From the NCBI RefSeq assembly GCF_014595945.1, contig NZ_JABXWU010000001.1:434001-498000 (forward strand): a DNA stretch of 64,000 nt. The letters run 5' to 3'. Both the position numbers and the translations under genes were made by a program. Under the pieces are notes generated by a model. It was not told the origin of the DNA and ran no database searches. It saw only the letters and a program-made list of their open reading frames with translations. The DNA is from Alkalibacillus aidingensis. Its GTDB lineage: Bacteria > Bacillota > Bacilli > Bacillales > Alkalibacillaceae. The number at the start of each line of letters is the position of its first letter. Positions within the stretch are counted from its first letter, which is position 1. Shown piece after piece: positions 52,078 through 61,102 of the stretch.

Positions 52078-53208
52078 TTATTTCTTGCCAAAAAATTGGT
52101 AGTAATCTGTTCGAATAAACCCGTTAAAGAGTTTTCTCTTCTTAGAAGCTTTTTTCCCATAAAGCTTTTCAAAGCCCGGATGTGAGGTCATAATATACAC
52201 GCTCCATTGTGGGTAGTCTTTCATAATCTCACCTAGACTGCGATATATACTTTCAACCTCTTCTTTCTCGCTTAACCTTTCACCATACGGTGGATTACCC
52301 ACAAGATAACCAGAATCTGTCTTCGGTTTGAAATCCTTTACCTGCATCTGCTTCCAGGTAATAAGATCAGCTAGTCCAGCCTCCATTGCATTTTCAGTAG
52401 CCATCTCTACGGCTTGATGGCTGATATCAGTTCCGGTAATATCAAGTGGTTGATCATAATTCGCTAAATCCTCAGCCTCTTCTAATGCACGATCCCATAT
52501 AGATTGTGGAATCACATCCCACTCTTCTGCAGAAAATTCACGATTAAATCCGGGAGCAATATTTTGTCCAATTAGTGCAGCTTCGATCGGAATCGTTCCT
52601 GAACCGGCAAAGGGATCAACAAAAGGTTGATCAGGTGTCCAATTCGTTAATTTAATTAATGAAGCAGCTAATGTTTCTTTAAGTGGCGCCTCTCCCTGCG
52701 ATACTCGATATCCACGCTTATGCAATCCAACTCCTGTTGTATCAATCGTCATGGTAACTCGATCTTTATGAATGGCCACTTCTATTTTATATCTCGTCCC
52801 TGACTCTTCTAACCTCGTATGAACATGATAAGCATCTTGAAGTCTTGATACAATCGCTTTTTTAACAATCGATTGACAATCGGGAACGGAGTACAATGTC
52901 GACTTATGTGATTTCCCAACGACATGAATGAATGCATCTTCAGGTAACCAATCTTCCCACGGTAAAGCCTTAGTTTGCTCAAATAGCTCATCAAACGTAT
53001 AAGCAGGAAATTCTTTCATCAAAAGTTTGATTCGGTCTGCCGTTCTTAACCATAAATTACATCTAGCAATACCCGATATATCTGAGTTAAAAATAACTTT
53101 ACCATTATCCGTTGTTACATCTGTATAACCTAAATCGATGACCTCGTCTCTGACTAATGCTTCTAGTCCCATTGCTGCAGTAGCTATTAATGTCACTTGG
53201 TTCGTCAT
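52078..53208 (-). CDS. ypsC: THUMP-domain class I RNA methyltransferase (YpsC/RlmL type)
   Basis: A 376-residue protein: ferredoxin-like/THUMP N-terminal half (about 1–165, TLIATAAMGLEALVRDEV) and UPF0020 methyltransferase domain with FVDPFAGSGTIPIEAAL (SAM site) and catalytic VGNPPYGER. It should make m2G in 23S rRNA, as the RlmL N-terminal module does. Start ATG 53208 follows AAAGGAATG. Next to rnpB, as in B. subtilis. Confidence 0.9.
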   Translation of the reverse strand: MTNQVTLIATAAMGLEALVRDEVIDLGYTDVTTDNGKVIFNSDISGIARCNLWLRTADRIKLLMKEFPAYTFDELFEQTKALPWEDWLPEDAFIHVVGKSHKSTLYSVPDCQSIVKKAIVSRLQDAYHVHTRLEESGTRYKIEVAIHKDRVTMTIDTTGVGLHKRGYRVSQGEAPLKETLAASLIKLTNWTPDQPFVDPFAGSGTIPIEAALIGQNIAPGFNREFSAEEWDVIPQSIWDRALEEAEDLANYDQPLDITGTDISHQAVEMATENAMEAGLADLITWKQMQVKDFKPKTDSGYLVGNPPYGERLSEKEEVESIYRSLGEIMKDYPQWSVYIMTSHPGFEKLYGKKASKKRKLFNGFIRTDYYQFFGKK

Positions 53209-53250
53209 ACACACATTCCTTTCGAACGACGACTCAAAATATGTATAAAT

Positions 53251-53688
53251 TCAGGCATAAGTAAGAATTGACCCATAAATGTCTCATAAGCCATGTTCTG
53301 TTCCTTCGTACTACAAACGGTGGTCAACCTCGTACTCCAGCCATAATCATCTATCTACAAGCCATAAGACTTGTCTTTTTGCTAGGTTGAATTCCCTGCA
53401 AAAAGTGCCCCTACCATATTTTGGGTTGCTCACTCGTGGGGTTTACCGCGTTCCACCTTAATTGTTTCCAATTAAGTTCGTCACTGTGGCACTTTAAAGG
53501 TAATCCAGTCATATCCTAAAGGACTTAGACTGTTTCCCTGCCGTAAGCTTTTTAAAAAGCTCCCTTGACTTATGGTTTCGTCAAGCACGAACACTACGAG
53601 CATCTCAGCCCGTGTGAGCATGGACTTTCCTCTCAAGCAAATGCTTGAGCGATTATGTTGACATTTATGTTTCCTTACTTATGCCTGA
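53251..53688 (-). ncRNA. rnpB: RNase P RNA, type B
   Basis: The minus strand reads GAGAGGAAAGTCCATGCTC near its 5' part (conserved P4 strand and CR-I) and GGAACAAAACAT-like sequence near the 3' part (seen as AGAACATGGCTTATG). A 15-bp terminal helix joins the two ends (53251–53265 with 53674–53688). Position between ypsC and gpsB matches B. subtilis. It is the catalytic RNA that matures tRNA 5' ends. End coordinates are accurate to a few bases. Confidence 0.93.
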
Positions 53689-53695
53689 GTTAAGT

Positions 53696-53725
53696 ATTAT
53701 AGCACATACACCTTTACATGGCCAA
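53696..53725 (-). promoter_or_regulatory. rnpB promoter
   Basis: On the minus strand TTGGCC (53720–53725), 18 bp, perfect TATAAT (53696–53701). A start near 53689 fits the 5' end of the RNA inferred from the terminal helix. Confidence 0.75.
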
Positions 53726-53740
53726 TGCAATATTTGCCAA

Positions 53741-54034
53741 TTAGTTTGAGTGTTTCCTTCCAAACACTGCTTTTTCTAAGTTCGACAAACGTTGTAAAAT
53801 ATCAGAATTTACTGGCCCACGTGTTTGTGATGATTGCGCATTTGAGCCTGTAGCGTTTTTTATTCTTTCTAATTCTTCATTCAACCGTTTTATTTCCTTT
53901 TGAAATTGTTCATAATCTTGGATGACCACATCTAAAAATTCATCAACCTCATCTTGATTATATCCTCTTATTGAGGTTTTAAACTCTTTGTCTAAAATTT
54001 CTTGACTTGATAAATTTGTTTTCTTCATTTCCAC
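53741..54034 (-). CDS. gpsB: Cell-cycle protein GpsB
   Basis: A 97-residue DivIVA-like coiled-coil protein: [37 protein letters not shown] (membrane-binding, PBP1-binding N-terminal domain) and a C-terminal trimerisation segment [11 protein letters not shown]. It coordinates PBP1 (PonA, also in this window) between septum and side wall. The start is GTG 54034 at 6 nt from AGGGGG, or ATG 54028. Confidence 0.95.
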   Translation of the reverse strand: MEMKKTNLSSQEILDKEFKTSIRGYNQDEVDEFLDVVIQDYEQFQKEIKRLNEELERIKNATGSNAQSSQTRGPVNSDILQRLSNLEKAVFGRKHSN

Positions 54035-54049
54035 TGAATCCCCCTTACA

Positions 54050-54613
54050 TCAGTTATTCCAATATCCTGATTCCTGCAAATCACGAGCCACCTCATCTAA
54101 TTCAAAAGCGTCAAGCACGATTATTTCATACAAATGATGATCTTGATAGGTTAAGGCTGTTTGATAAAAAAATTTTGGTGACCCGCCGTGTTCTTCTTCA
54201 AACAGTATTAAACAACCATCCGTCTTCTCAACCATCCAGCGATTTTTTGTCTGATACTGCTTTGGACTTACATATTCTTTCTCACTAAGTGGCTTTGAAA
54301 AATCAGCACCGTTAAGTAGTTGTTGATATCTTAATTGTTTGTCCTCTTTCCATACTTTTTCTTGATTTGAAAAAGGTGGAATTACAGCAATTTTAACCGA
54401 ATAGTTCTCCTTAAGTGACTGAATCACATCAAAGGCCCACGTTTCAACACCTGGCTGTCCAGAAATAACAACCCATTCTAACCCATCTTCTAACAACGGT
54501 AAAAGCTTCTTTTTAAGCGCTTCTTTGATTACGTCGATTTTGGTATCCTTTTCTTTAAATATGTTCAGTTCATGCGGTTTATAACCAGTAATGGCAATTG
54601 ATTTTATACTCAT
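54050..54613 (-). CDS. ypsA: YpsA, SLOG-family protein (DUF1273)
   Basis: A 187-residue Rossmann-like SLOG protein: SIAITGYKPHELNIF, WVVISGQPGVETWAFDVI, IAVIPPFSNQEKVW, TDGCLILFEEEHGGSPKFFYQTA. In B. subtilis YpsA affects cell division together with the neighbouring gpsB. It precedes gpsB by 15 bp, so the pair is an operon. The ligand is unknown, presumed to be nucleotide-derived. Confidence 0.93.
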   Translation of the reverse strand: MSIKSIAITGYKPHELNIFKEKDTKIDVIKEALKKKLLPLLEDGLEWVVISGQPGVETWAFDVIQSLKENYSVKIAVIPPFSNQEKVWKEDKQLRYQQLLNGADFSKPLSEKEYVSPKQYQTKNRWMVEKTDGCLILFEEEHGGSPKFFYQTALTYQDHHLYEIIVLDAFELDEVARDLQESGYWNN

Positions 54614-54633
54614 ATGTATAGTATATCAAAAAA

Positions 54634-54660
54634 AGAGCTAGTTTTAACTAGCTCTTCTAA
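54634..54660 (-). terminator. Terminator of cdd
   Basis: Stem AAGAGCTAGTT / AACTAGCTCTT, followed on the minus strand by TTTTTTGAT. Confidence 0.85.
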
Positions 54661-54700
54661 ATTCATTTTAAAAAAACTATCTAACACAGCCAAATAATAC

Positions 54701-55111
54701 TTATGACTGTCTACCCTTTTCTAAATCCTCTGGAGTAAACGAAAAAGGTAAAAGTTCTTCAACAGTTGTACTTTTTACTTCCATATCCTTACTAGTAATA
54801 TAAACAGACATATCTGGTGAAAAGAATTCACTCATCACTTGTCTACACGCCCCACAAGGAGGAACTGGTCGGTCTGTATTAGCAATAACTGCTAACGCTT
54901 CAAAGTCACGTTCACCTTCTGAAACCGCTTTAAAAATAGCTACGCGTTCAGCACAGCAAGTTACAGGATAAGCTGCATTTTCAATATTGCAACCTTGATA
55001 AACTTTACCGTCCTTTGTTAACAAAGCCGCACCTACTGGAAACTTTGAATAGGGTACAAATGCACGGTCTAACATATCTTTAGCTGCATTAACTAATTGA
55101 TCCTTGTTCAT
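54701..55111 (-). CDS. cdd: Cytidine deaminase
   Basis: A 136-residue homotetramer-type Cdd: zinc site TCCAERVA (Cys ligand, catalytic Glu) and PPCGACRQ (two Cys ligands), with GCNIENAAYP substrate binding. It converts cytidine and deoxycytidine to uridine forms in pyrimidine salvage. Its C-terminus ends LLPFSFTPEDL. Single gene with terminator. Confidence 0.95.
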   Translation of the reverse strand: MNKDQLVNAAKDMLDRAFVPYSKFPVGAALLTKDGKVYQGCNIENAAYPVTCCAERVAIFKAVSEGERDFEALAVIANTDRPVPPCGACRQVMSEFFSPDMSVYITSKDMEVKSTTVEELLPFSFTPEDLEKGRQS

Positions 55112-55169
55112 CTATTTCTCACCTCAAATGATGTGTCGTATCTCTATTATAATCATAACTTAATGAATT

Positions 55170-55523
55170 TCAAGATGATGTTTCTTGATTTAACACAATG
55201 TCCAAATTATACATAACTGAATGGTATAACTCCATGAACCGTTTCTTTCTTACATCGTGAAAATAGCTATGAAGAATCATAATCTCTAGATTATCTTTCG
55301 TATTTTGAATTTGGTTTGGAAAAATAGGCAGTTTATGAACGATTGCTTGAGCGTCTTCTTCCCAGGTTTCGATTTTTTCAAATAATGGTTTGGTTTCTTC
55401 TTTAATATAATAAAAATGATCGTAGTTTTTACGGTCATATTTCTGCCCGTGCTCATATCGATCCAAACAACCCTCTAAGATTTCTTCTCTTAATTCTACT
55501 GTTAGTTGCATAAACTCATTCAT
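55170..55523 (-). CDS. yppE: YppE (DUF1798) protein
   Basis: A 117-residue helical-bundle protein: LTVELREEILEGCLDRYE, HFYYIKEETKPLFEKIETWEEDA, HSYFHDVRKKRFMELYHSVMYNLD. It fits the DUF1798 family of which B. subtilis YppE is the type. Function is unknown. Start ATG 55523 follows AAGGGTGAT; an in-frame ATG three codons upstream lies too close to it. Position matches B. subtilis. Confidence 0.88.
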   Translation of the reverse strand: MNEFMQLTVELREEILEGCLDRYEHGQKYDRKNYDHFYYIKEETKPLFEKIETWEEDAQAIVHKLPIFPNQIQNTKDNLEIMILHSYFHDVRKKRFMELYHSVMYNLDIVLNQETSS

Positions 55524-55580
55524 TATAATCACCCTTCTACTTTAATGTATCACGAATTTATGCAACTGACTATCGTTTCA

Positions 55581-55706
55581 CTACTTTTTCTCATATACAT
55601 CTTGTACACGATCTTTCAATTGATCTAACGCCATCTCTAATTTGCCAAATGAATGGATTAATTTCTCCTTATTCGAATATTGATGATTCAACTTAACTGA
55701 ACTCAC
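55581..55706 (-). CDS. Small protein at the yppD position (41 aa)
   Basis: A GTG-started ORF 7 nt behind AAAGGGGG encodes a mostly helical, Lys-rich peptide (SSVKLNHQYSNKEK at the start, LEMALDQLKDRVQDVYEKK at the end). It lies between yppE and yppC, where B. subtilis has yppD, but it is too short for me to claim homology. A strong ribosome binding site and correct context support it as a real gene. Confidence 0.55.
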   Translation of the reverse strand: MSSVKLNHQYSNKEKLIHSFGKLEMALDQLKDRVQDVYEKK

Positions 55707-55804
55707 CCGTATTCCCCCTTTCTACCGTCTAAGTTTGCTATTGATACATTGATATCCTTCACACTTGACAAAACTAGAATGTAATAGGCAAAACCTCTAG
55801 CTAT

Positions 55805-56770
55805 CTACTGTTTTTCGACAGGGGTATCTTTATATTTTGTCTTAATACCGGCAAGCTCGTTAAGCTGTTCTCTTTTATGGTAAAAGGATGATCCAATAGG
55901 TTCAATTTCTCTTAGCTTAGGCTCTTTCCACCAACTACGTTTGATTTTAGTCTTTCTTGACCAATCTTCTCTAGACTCAGTAATTACATGATCTGTATTT
56001 CGATATAATTCCATAAGTGGTCGAGTAGCTAATTTAGTATGATGGTCCATAAATTGTTCATACTCTTCACGACTCCCTGTAACGTCAACATGATAGGCGA
56101 AATCATGGAATAAAGGATATAAATAAGGATAAAAGAGAATGGCAGCTATCTTTTTTCCAAATTTAATCCTTTTTTTCGCAGGTGTAAAATGAGGTACAAA
56201 TTCACCGTAAAGCTTCCCATGCTCAGTCGGTAACAAAACAGCATTAAGATGTAGAATCTCTTGAAGCCGATAAGGTAATGAACGAAATACAGATTGACGA
56301 TAAGGGTTATTAGTAATAATCGGTTGTTGAATTAATTGTTGTTCATTGATAATTTGTGAATACATCAATCGATTCTTATCTCGCTTTTGATAAAATGCAT
56401 ACCATTCCCTCTCCATAATCGACGAGATATGAAAATGTTTAAACAAGAAAAATAATGGCTTGTTTTGTTGCTTAGAAAGTTTATATATCAGTAATTGAGG
56501 GAAGGCATCTTGAAAGATAAACCAATTGATGCTTTCATATGTTAAATAGAGTGACTTCAATTGCTGTTTACTTAGCATTGACTCAAACGATTGAGACTGT
56601 AGGTCGGTCATGTTCCACCCTGTATTTCTTGAAACAAAGCTTGCCAAAAACGACCACTTTACTTCTGGATGTTCTTGGTAAAAGTCTAGGTAAGCTTTCG
56701 TTCTAGTCACATTATTTTGATTATGTTTATAGGTTTGTTCTTTAATGTAATTAACCAAAAGAGGTATCAT
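55805..56770 (-). CDS. yppC: YppC (DUF2515) protein
   Basis: A 321-residue mostly helical protein: LLVNYIKEQTYKHNQNNVTRTKAYLDFYQEHPEVKW, SFLASFVSRNTGWNM, AFPQLLIYKLSK, ILFYPYLYPLFHDFAYHVDVTGSREEYEQF. This is the DUF2515 pattern of B. subtilis YppC. Start ATG 56770 follows AAAGGATGG; a longer frame to 56878 would overlap the divergent recU start. Function is unknown. Confidence 0.85.
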   Translation of the reverse strand: MIPLLVNYIKEQTYKHNQNNVTRTKAYLDFYQEHPEVKWSFLASFVSRNTGWNMTDLQSQSFESMLSKQQLKSLYLTYESINWFIFQDAFPQLLIYKLSKQQNKPLFFLFKHFHISSIMEREWYAFYQKRDKNRLMYSQIINEQQLIQQPIITNNPYRQSVFRSLPYRLQEILHLNAVLLPTEHGKLYGEFVPHFTPAKKRIKFGKKIAAILFYPYLYPLFHDFAYHVDVTGSREEYEQFMDHHTKLATRPLMELYRNTDHVITESREDWSRKTKIKRSWWKEPKLREIEPIGSSFYHKREQLNELAGIKTKYKDTPVEKQ

Positions 56771-56851
56771 AATGCCATCCTTTATTTCTGTTATTTTATG
56801 ATCTAGTCTGCTAGTCACAGTATATCCAAATCTTTTTAAATTAAAATTTGC

Positions 56852-56857
56852 TATAAT
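56852..56857 (+). promoter_or_regulatory. −10 element of recU
   Basis: Perfect TATAAT. A start near 56864 lies downstream of the ATG at 56862, which supports the TTG at 56880 as the true recU start. The −35 region is poor. Confidence 0.55.
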
Positions 56858-56879
56858 ATTTATGATAGGGGGAATCACG

Positions 56880-57479
56880 TTGAAGTATCCTAAAGGGAGT
56901 AGACAACCTGATCAACTAGCTAATCAATCCTTTACGCAAAATAAGAAAAAGAAGTCATTTGCTAATAGAGGGATGACCCTCGAAAAGGACATCGTAGAGA
57001 CGAATAACTATTATTTAGAATCGGGTAAAGCCGTCATTCATAAAAAGCCAACCCCGATTCAAGTAGTGCAGGTTGATTATCCAAAAAGAAGTGCTGCTGT
57101 CATTAAGGAAGCCTACTATAGAAGACCTTCAACTACTGACTTTAATGGAATTTATAGTGGCTGGCACATTGATTTTGAGGCTAAAGAAACTAAAAATAAA
57201 CACTCACTACCCTTAACCAATATTCATAGTCACCAGGTTGAACATATGCGTAGAATCGATGAACATGGAGGAATCTGTTTTTTTGTCATCAGATTTTCAT
57301 TAAGGAATGAAACTTTTCTCTTGTTCATTCGTCCATTTTTAAAGGTGTGGCAAGAAGCACAAAACCAAGATGGAAGGAAATCAATACCCTATTCTTTTAT
57401 TAAAGAAAATGGTTATTCGATCCCTTTTAAATTACAAGCAAAAGTTGATTATCTTCAAGTAATTGACGATGTATATTAA
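56880..57479 (+). CDS. recU: Holliday junction resolvase RecU
   Basis: A 199-residue RecU: RGMTLEKDIVETNNYY, HKKPTPIQVVQVDYPKRSAAVIKEAYYRRPSTTDFNGIYSG (the catalytic Asp in STTDFNG), DFEAKETKNKHS (Glu-x-Lys of the nuclease fold). It cleaves Holliday junctions and aids chromosome segregation. TTG 56880 is 6 nt from GGGGGAA. It is 14 bp from ponA, and this recU-ponA order is conserved across Bacilli. Confidence 0.94.
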   Translation: MKYPKGSRQPDQLANQSFTQNKKKKSFANRGMTLEKDIVETNNYYLESGKAVIHKKPTPIQVVQVDYPKRSAAVIKEAYYRRPSTTDFNGIYSGWHIDFEAKETKNKHSLPLTNIHSHQVEHMRRIDEHGGICFFVIRFSLRNETFLLFIRPFLKVWQEAQNQDGRKSIPYSFIKENGYSIPFKLQAKVDYLQVIDDVY

Positions 57480-57493
57480 CGGAGGAGATTCGT

Positions 57494-60037
57494 ATGGCTG
57501 AAGAAGCTAAAAGTCGTAAGAAGAAAAAGCAAGCCAAAAAGAAAAATAAAAAATTAAATTGGAAAAAGATATTTACTACTTTATTAATTATAGGTTTAAT
57601 AGGGTTCGTTGTAGGTATTGGAGTTCTTTATTCATTTATCAAAGATGCACCTGATCTAAACGCTGAAGAACTACAAGTACCAGCATCTACAACGATTTTA
57701 GATCGAAATGGAGACCATGTTGCTGACTTAGGTGCTGAAAACCGTGAAGTTATCGATTATGAGGATTTATCACCTTTATTAGAAGATGCTGTTTTAGCTG
57801 CTGAGGACATCCGATTTTTTGATCACAATGGAATTGATCTTAGACGATTAGGAGGCTCAATCATCGCTAATATTACGGACGGTTACGGGGCTCAGGGAGC
57901 TAGTACGATAACCCACCAGGTCATCAAGAACTTCCTTTTAACTGATGTCAAAAAAATGGAACGCAAAGTTCAGGAACAGTATCTAGCTTTCCAACTAGAA
58001 CGTCAATATTCTAAAGAACAGATTCTTATGATGTATTTAAATAAGATTTATTATTCAAATGGCATCTATGGTGTTCAAAGAGCTTCCGAAGTTTATTTTG
58101 GCAAAGATGATTTAAATGATTTAACAATAGCTGAAGTAGCACTGTTAGCCGGAATCCCACAAAGGCCGTCTGCTTACGATCCAATTAAGAATCCAGATCT
58201 AGCTGAAAGTAGACGTAACACTGTTCTTGATTTAATGGTTCGACATGATAAGATATCTGAAGACGAGGCTGAAGAGGCTAAAGAAATTCCGGTTGAAGAT
58301 ATGATTCATGGTGAATATCAGTCTGAAGTTAAATATGATTCATTTATTGATCGTGTACTAAACGAAGCGGAAGATTTAATCGATGAAGATATGAATGTTG
58401 GAACAGCTGGATTGACCATTCACACAACGCTTGACCCTAAAGCACAAGATCAAGTTGAGTATTTACTAAGTGACGAGAGTCCAATTGATTACCCTGATCA
58501 AGAATTAGAGTCAGGAATTGTTGTTACAGACACAACGACAGGAGAAATTTTAGCCATTGGTGGTGGACGAAACAAAGATGAGGGTGTTGGTGCTGGGTTT
58601 AACTACGCCATAAACCGTGAAGGCAGACAACCTGGATCAGCTATTAAACCTATTATTGTTTATGGACCCGCTATTGAACAAGAGCAAAGGTCCACATACC
58701 ACCAGTATTATGATGACGAGTCAGAGGCCAGGTTCTCTTGGCACGGTGAAGGTGGAGAAGAAGCTAGATTCCAAAACTTTAGAAATCAATACTATGGTTG
58801 GGTATCAATGCGTGAGGCACTGTACCGCTCGTTAAACGTACCAGCTGTTCAGACATTCCAGGAAATCGACCAATCACAGGCTACTGATTTTGCTAAAGAG
58901 TTAGGCATCACTTTTGAAGGTCAAGCAGATGAAAACTTCGCTCTTGGTGGTGGCAGGTTACAAACAAACCCACTAGAAATGAGTGGAGCTTATGCTGCTT
59001 TTGGTAATCAGGGGATCTATAATGAACCTCATTCGATTACTAAAATAGAATATCGCGACGGTGAAACCATTGAGCCTGACTATGAAAATAAACCGGTGAT
59101 GTCCGATTATACAGCGTATATGATTACAGACATGCTCAAAGATACAGTTAATAATTCAGGTGGAACAGCCAGTGGTCTAAACTTCGGTAATTTACCAGTA
59201 GCAGTAAAAACAGGAACAACAAACGATGACCGAGATTCATGGATTGTTGGCTACACGACGAATTATACTGTTTCTATCTGGAATGGATATTCTGATAATA
59301 GACCTGGCGTAACAAGTGTAACGAGACCTATCTTACAAAATCTAATGTCTCATCTATCTGAAGGTACTGAAACATCCGACTTTACCCGACCAAACTCGGT
59401 AGTTGATGTTGATGTTGAAAAAGGGTCCAATCCTGCTCGATTACCTAGCGAATACACACCATCAGACCAAATTGTTACTGAGTTATTTGTTAGTGGCAAT
59501 GAACCCACGGAAATTTCTGAAGAATATGATGTAGTTGACCCGGTCGAACAATTAACCCTTAACTTTGATGATGAAGAGCAGTTAATAGAAGCTAATTGGC
59601 AGCATGCACAAGATGACGATGAACGCGAACTTGCTTTTGAAGTTGATGTATTAATGGATGGTGACGTCATTGAAAATCAAGATGGTCTAACGGAAACTGA
59701 ATATATCTTTGGAAACGTTGAACCTGGCGAAACTTACACATTTGAAATAAGCGTTTACGATCTTGACAATCAAGACAATAGAAGTGAACCTGTTGCTGAA
59801 TCCATTGATATCCCTGATGAAGACTCTGACTTCTGGGACGACTTCTTTGGTGATGATGAAGAAGAAAACGAAGAAGAAGATGAAGAAGCTGAAAATGACG
59901 AAGAAGAAAATGAAGAACAGGAAGAAAATGAGGATGGCAACAATGATGACGATGAGAATGACGATGAAGAGCCTATAGATGATGACGATGAATTTGGTAT
60001 CGACTTACCAGTAGACGAATCAGATGAAGCAGCCTAA
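57494..60037 (+). CDS. ponA: Bifunctional penicillin-binding protein 1A/1B (PonA)
   Basis: An 847-residue class A PBP. Basic Lys-rich cytoplasmic tail, one membrane helix (about 32–54), glycosyltransferase domain (catalytic Glu in AAEDIRFFDHNG; GASTITHQ), transpeptidase domain with SxxK in GSAIK, SxN in RSLNVPA, KTG in VKTGTTND, then an FN3-like domain (about 690–770). The last 65 residues are almost all Asp, Glu and Asn, longer and more acidic than in B. subtilis. It polymerises and cross-links peptidoglycan, and is a partner of GpsB. Confidence 0.95.
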   Translation: MAEEAKSRKKKKQAKKKNKKLNWKKIFTTLLIIGLIGFVVGIGVLYSFIKDAPDLNAEELQVPASTTILDRNGDHVADLGAENREVIDYEDLSPLLEDAVLAAEDIRFFDHNGIDLRRLGGSIIANITDGYGAQGASTITHQVIKNFLLTDVKKMERKVQEQYLAFQLERQYSKEQILMMYLNKIYYSNGIYGVQRASEVYFGKDDLNDLTIAEVALLAGIPQRPSAYDPIKNPDLAESRRNTVLDLMVRHDKISEDEAEEAKEIPVEDMIHGEYQSEVKYDSFIDRVLNEAEDLIDEDMNVGTAGLTIHTTLDPKAQDQVEYLLSDESPIDYPDQELESGIVVTDTTTGEILAIGGGRNKDEGVGAGFNYAINREGRQPGSAIKPIIVYGPAIEQEQRSTYHQYYDDESEARFSWHGEGGEEARFQNFRNQYYGWVSMREALYRSLNVPAVQTFQEIDQSQATDFAKELGITFEGQADENFALGGGRLQTNPLEMSGAYAAFGNQGIYNEPHSITKIEYRDGETIEPDYENKPVMSDYTAYMITDMLKDTVNNSGGTASGLNFGNLPVAVKTGTTNDDRDSWIVGYTTNYTVSIWNGYSDNRPGVTSVTRPILQNLMSHLSEGTETSDFTRPNSVVDVDVEKGSNPARLPSEYTPSDQIVTELFVSGNEPTEISEEYDVVDPVEQLTLNFDDEEQLIEANWQHAQDDDERELAFEVDVLMDGDVIENQDGLTETEYIFGNVEPGETYTFEISVYDLDNQDNRSEPVAESIDIPDEDSDFWDDFFGDDEEENEEEDEEAENDEEENEEQEENEDGNNDDDENDDEEPIDDDDEFGIDLPVDESDEAA

Positions 60038-60038
60038 A

Positions 60039-60089
60039 AAAGGGCTGTCCCTTAAGTCAATCTTTATGACTTTTGGGGCAGCCCTTTAA
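60039..60089. terminator. Terminator hairpin, copy 2 of a conserved stem-loop type
   Basis: Stem AAAGGGCTGTCCC / GGGGCAGCCCTTT with inner AAGTCA / TGACTT. It ends ponA and, from the other side, ypoC. It is close in sequence to the hairpin at 21711–21762. Confidence 0.88.
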
Positions 60090-60090
60090 T

Positions 60091-60435
60091 TTATATTTCG
60101 CCTTTAATTTTACCGGTCACATACTTTTTTTTCATTTCCTTATACAGTTCATTTAATTGAATATATGCATGACGGTGATGTTTGCGCTTTTCGATAAAAT
60201 CTAACCGCTCTGTGACATTTATAGGTGTATACGCGAGTTGATCAAACTGACTAAAATCAACAATATCTTCTGTTTCATAGCCATTACATAGTAGTATAAT
60301 CATCTTTAATTCATCAAGATAAGCGTTAACATATCTTGATACTTCTTGGAAATTTCGATCATTTACATAATTTTCAACTGTTTTAGATACTTGTTCCCAA
60401 GCCTTAAATTTCTCCTCGATCTGTCTATAATCCAT
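60091..60435 (-). CDS. ypoC: YpoC family protein
   Basis: A 114-residue helical soluble protein (IEEKFKAWEQVSKTVENYVNDRNFQEVSRYVNAYLDELKMIILLCNG, APTINVTERLDFIEKRKHHRHAYIQLNELYKEM-type pattern). It matches the position of B. subtilis ypoC between ponA and nth. Function is unknown. It starts 3 bp after the nth stop, so the two are coupled. Confidence 0.8.
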   Translation of the reverse strand: MDYRQIEEKFKAWEQVSKTVENYVNDRNFQEVSRYVNAYLDELKMIILLCNGYETEDIVDFSQFDQLAYTPINVTERLDFIEKRKHHRHAYIQLNELYKEMKKKYVTGKIKGEI

Positions 60436-60438
60436 GTA

Positions 60439-61089
60439 TTATTCCCTCTTTTTCATTCGCTTTTGCCCTTCACGACAAATTTCTAACAACGGACACTCCG
60501 GACAATTGGGTGACTTGGCGCGACAGTGATAACGCCCAAAGAAGATCATCCGATGATGTGTAGCGCTCCATTCATCTTTTGGAACCTTCTTCATTAACGT
60601 CTTCTCGACTTCTAATACAGAATCTTTCCACCTGCAAATACCTAATCGTTTAGAAACACGTTCAACATGTGTATCGACTGCGATGGCTGGCTCACCAAAT
60701 GCTACAGACATGACGACATTAGCCGTTTTTCGCCCTACACCTGCCAAATTCACTAAAGATTCATAATTACTAGGGACTTTCCCATCAAATTTTTCAATTA
60801 AATCAGCTGACAGTTTGCGAATATTTTTAGCCTTATTACGATATAGTCCAATTCGTTTAATATCATTTTGTAATTCTTCTAAGGATACATTTACATAATC
60901 TTCAGGTGACTTATATTTTTTAAATAAATCAGGTGTTACTTTATTAACTAGAGCATCAGTTGCTTGGGCAGATAGTACAACAGCAATTAACAGCTCAAAT
61001 TCATTTGAATGGTTCAATTCACAATCTGCATCAGGATACATCTCTTTTAACGTATCCAGAACGAAACGAATCTCCTTTTTAGTTAACAA
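60439..61089 (-). CDS. nth: Endonuclease III
   Basis: A 216-residue HhH-GPD DNA glycosylase/AP lyase. Helix-hairpin-helix with catalytic Lys (LAGVGRKTANVV), catalytic Asp (AIAVDTHVERV), and a [4Fe-4S] loop C-x6-C-x2-C-x5-C (HCRAKSPNCPECPLLEIC). The TTG at 61089 is 6 nt from GGGGGAGGG; the longer frame to 61233 would overlap dnaD. It removes oxidised pyrimidines. Confidence 0.94.
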   Translation of the reverse strand: MLTKKEIRFVLDTLKEMYPDADCELNHSNEFELLIAVVLSAQATDALVNKVTPDLFKKYKSPEDYVNVSLEELQNDIKRIGLYRNKAKNIRKLSADLIEKFDGKVPSNYESLVNLAGVGRKTANVVMSVAFGEPAIAVDTHVERVSKRLGICRWKDSVLEVEKTLMKKVPKDEWSATHHRMIFFGRYHCRAKSPNCPECPLLEICREGQKRMKKRE

Positions 61090-61102
61090 CTTAGCCCTCC
61101 CC

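Noticed and set aside
59350-59670. 106-codon antisense ORF within ponA
   Set aside because: It is a Ser-rich shadow frame opposite acidic codons, with no ribosome binding site and no recognisable family.
59830-59990. GAA/GAT-rich stretch looking like a microsatellite
   Set aside because: It is the in-frame coding sequence of the acidic PonA tail with mixed codons, not a simple repeat.
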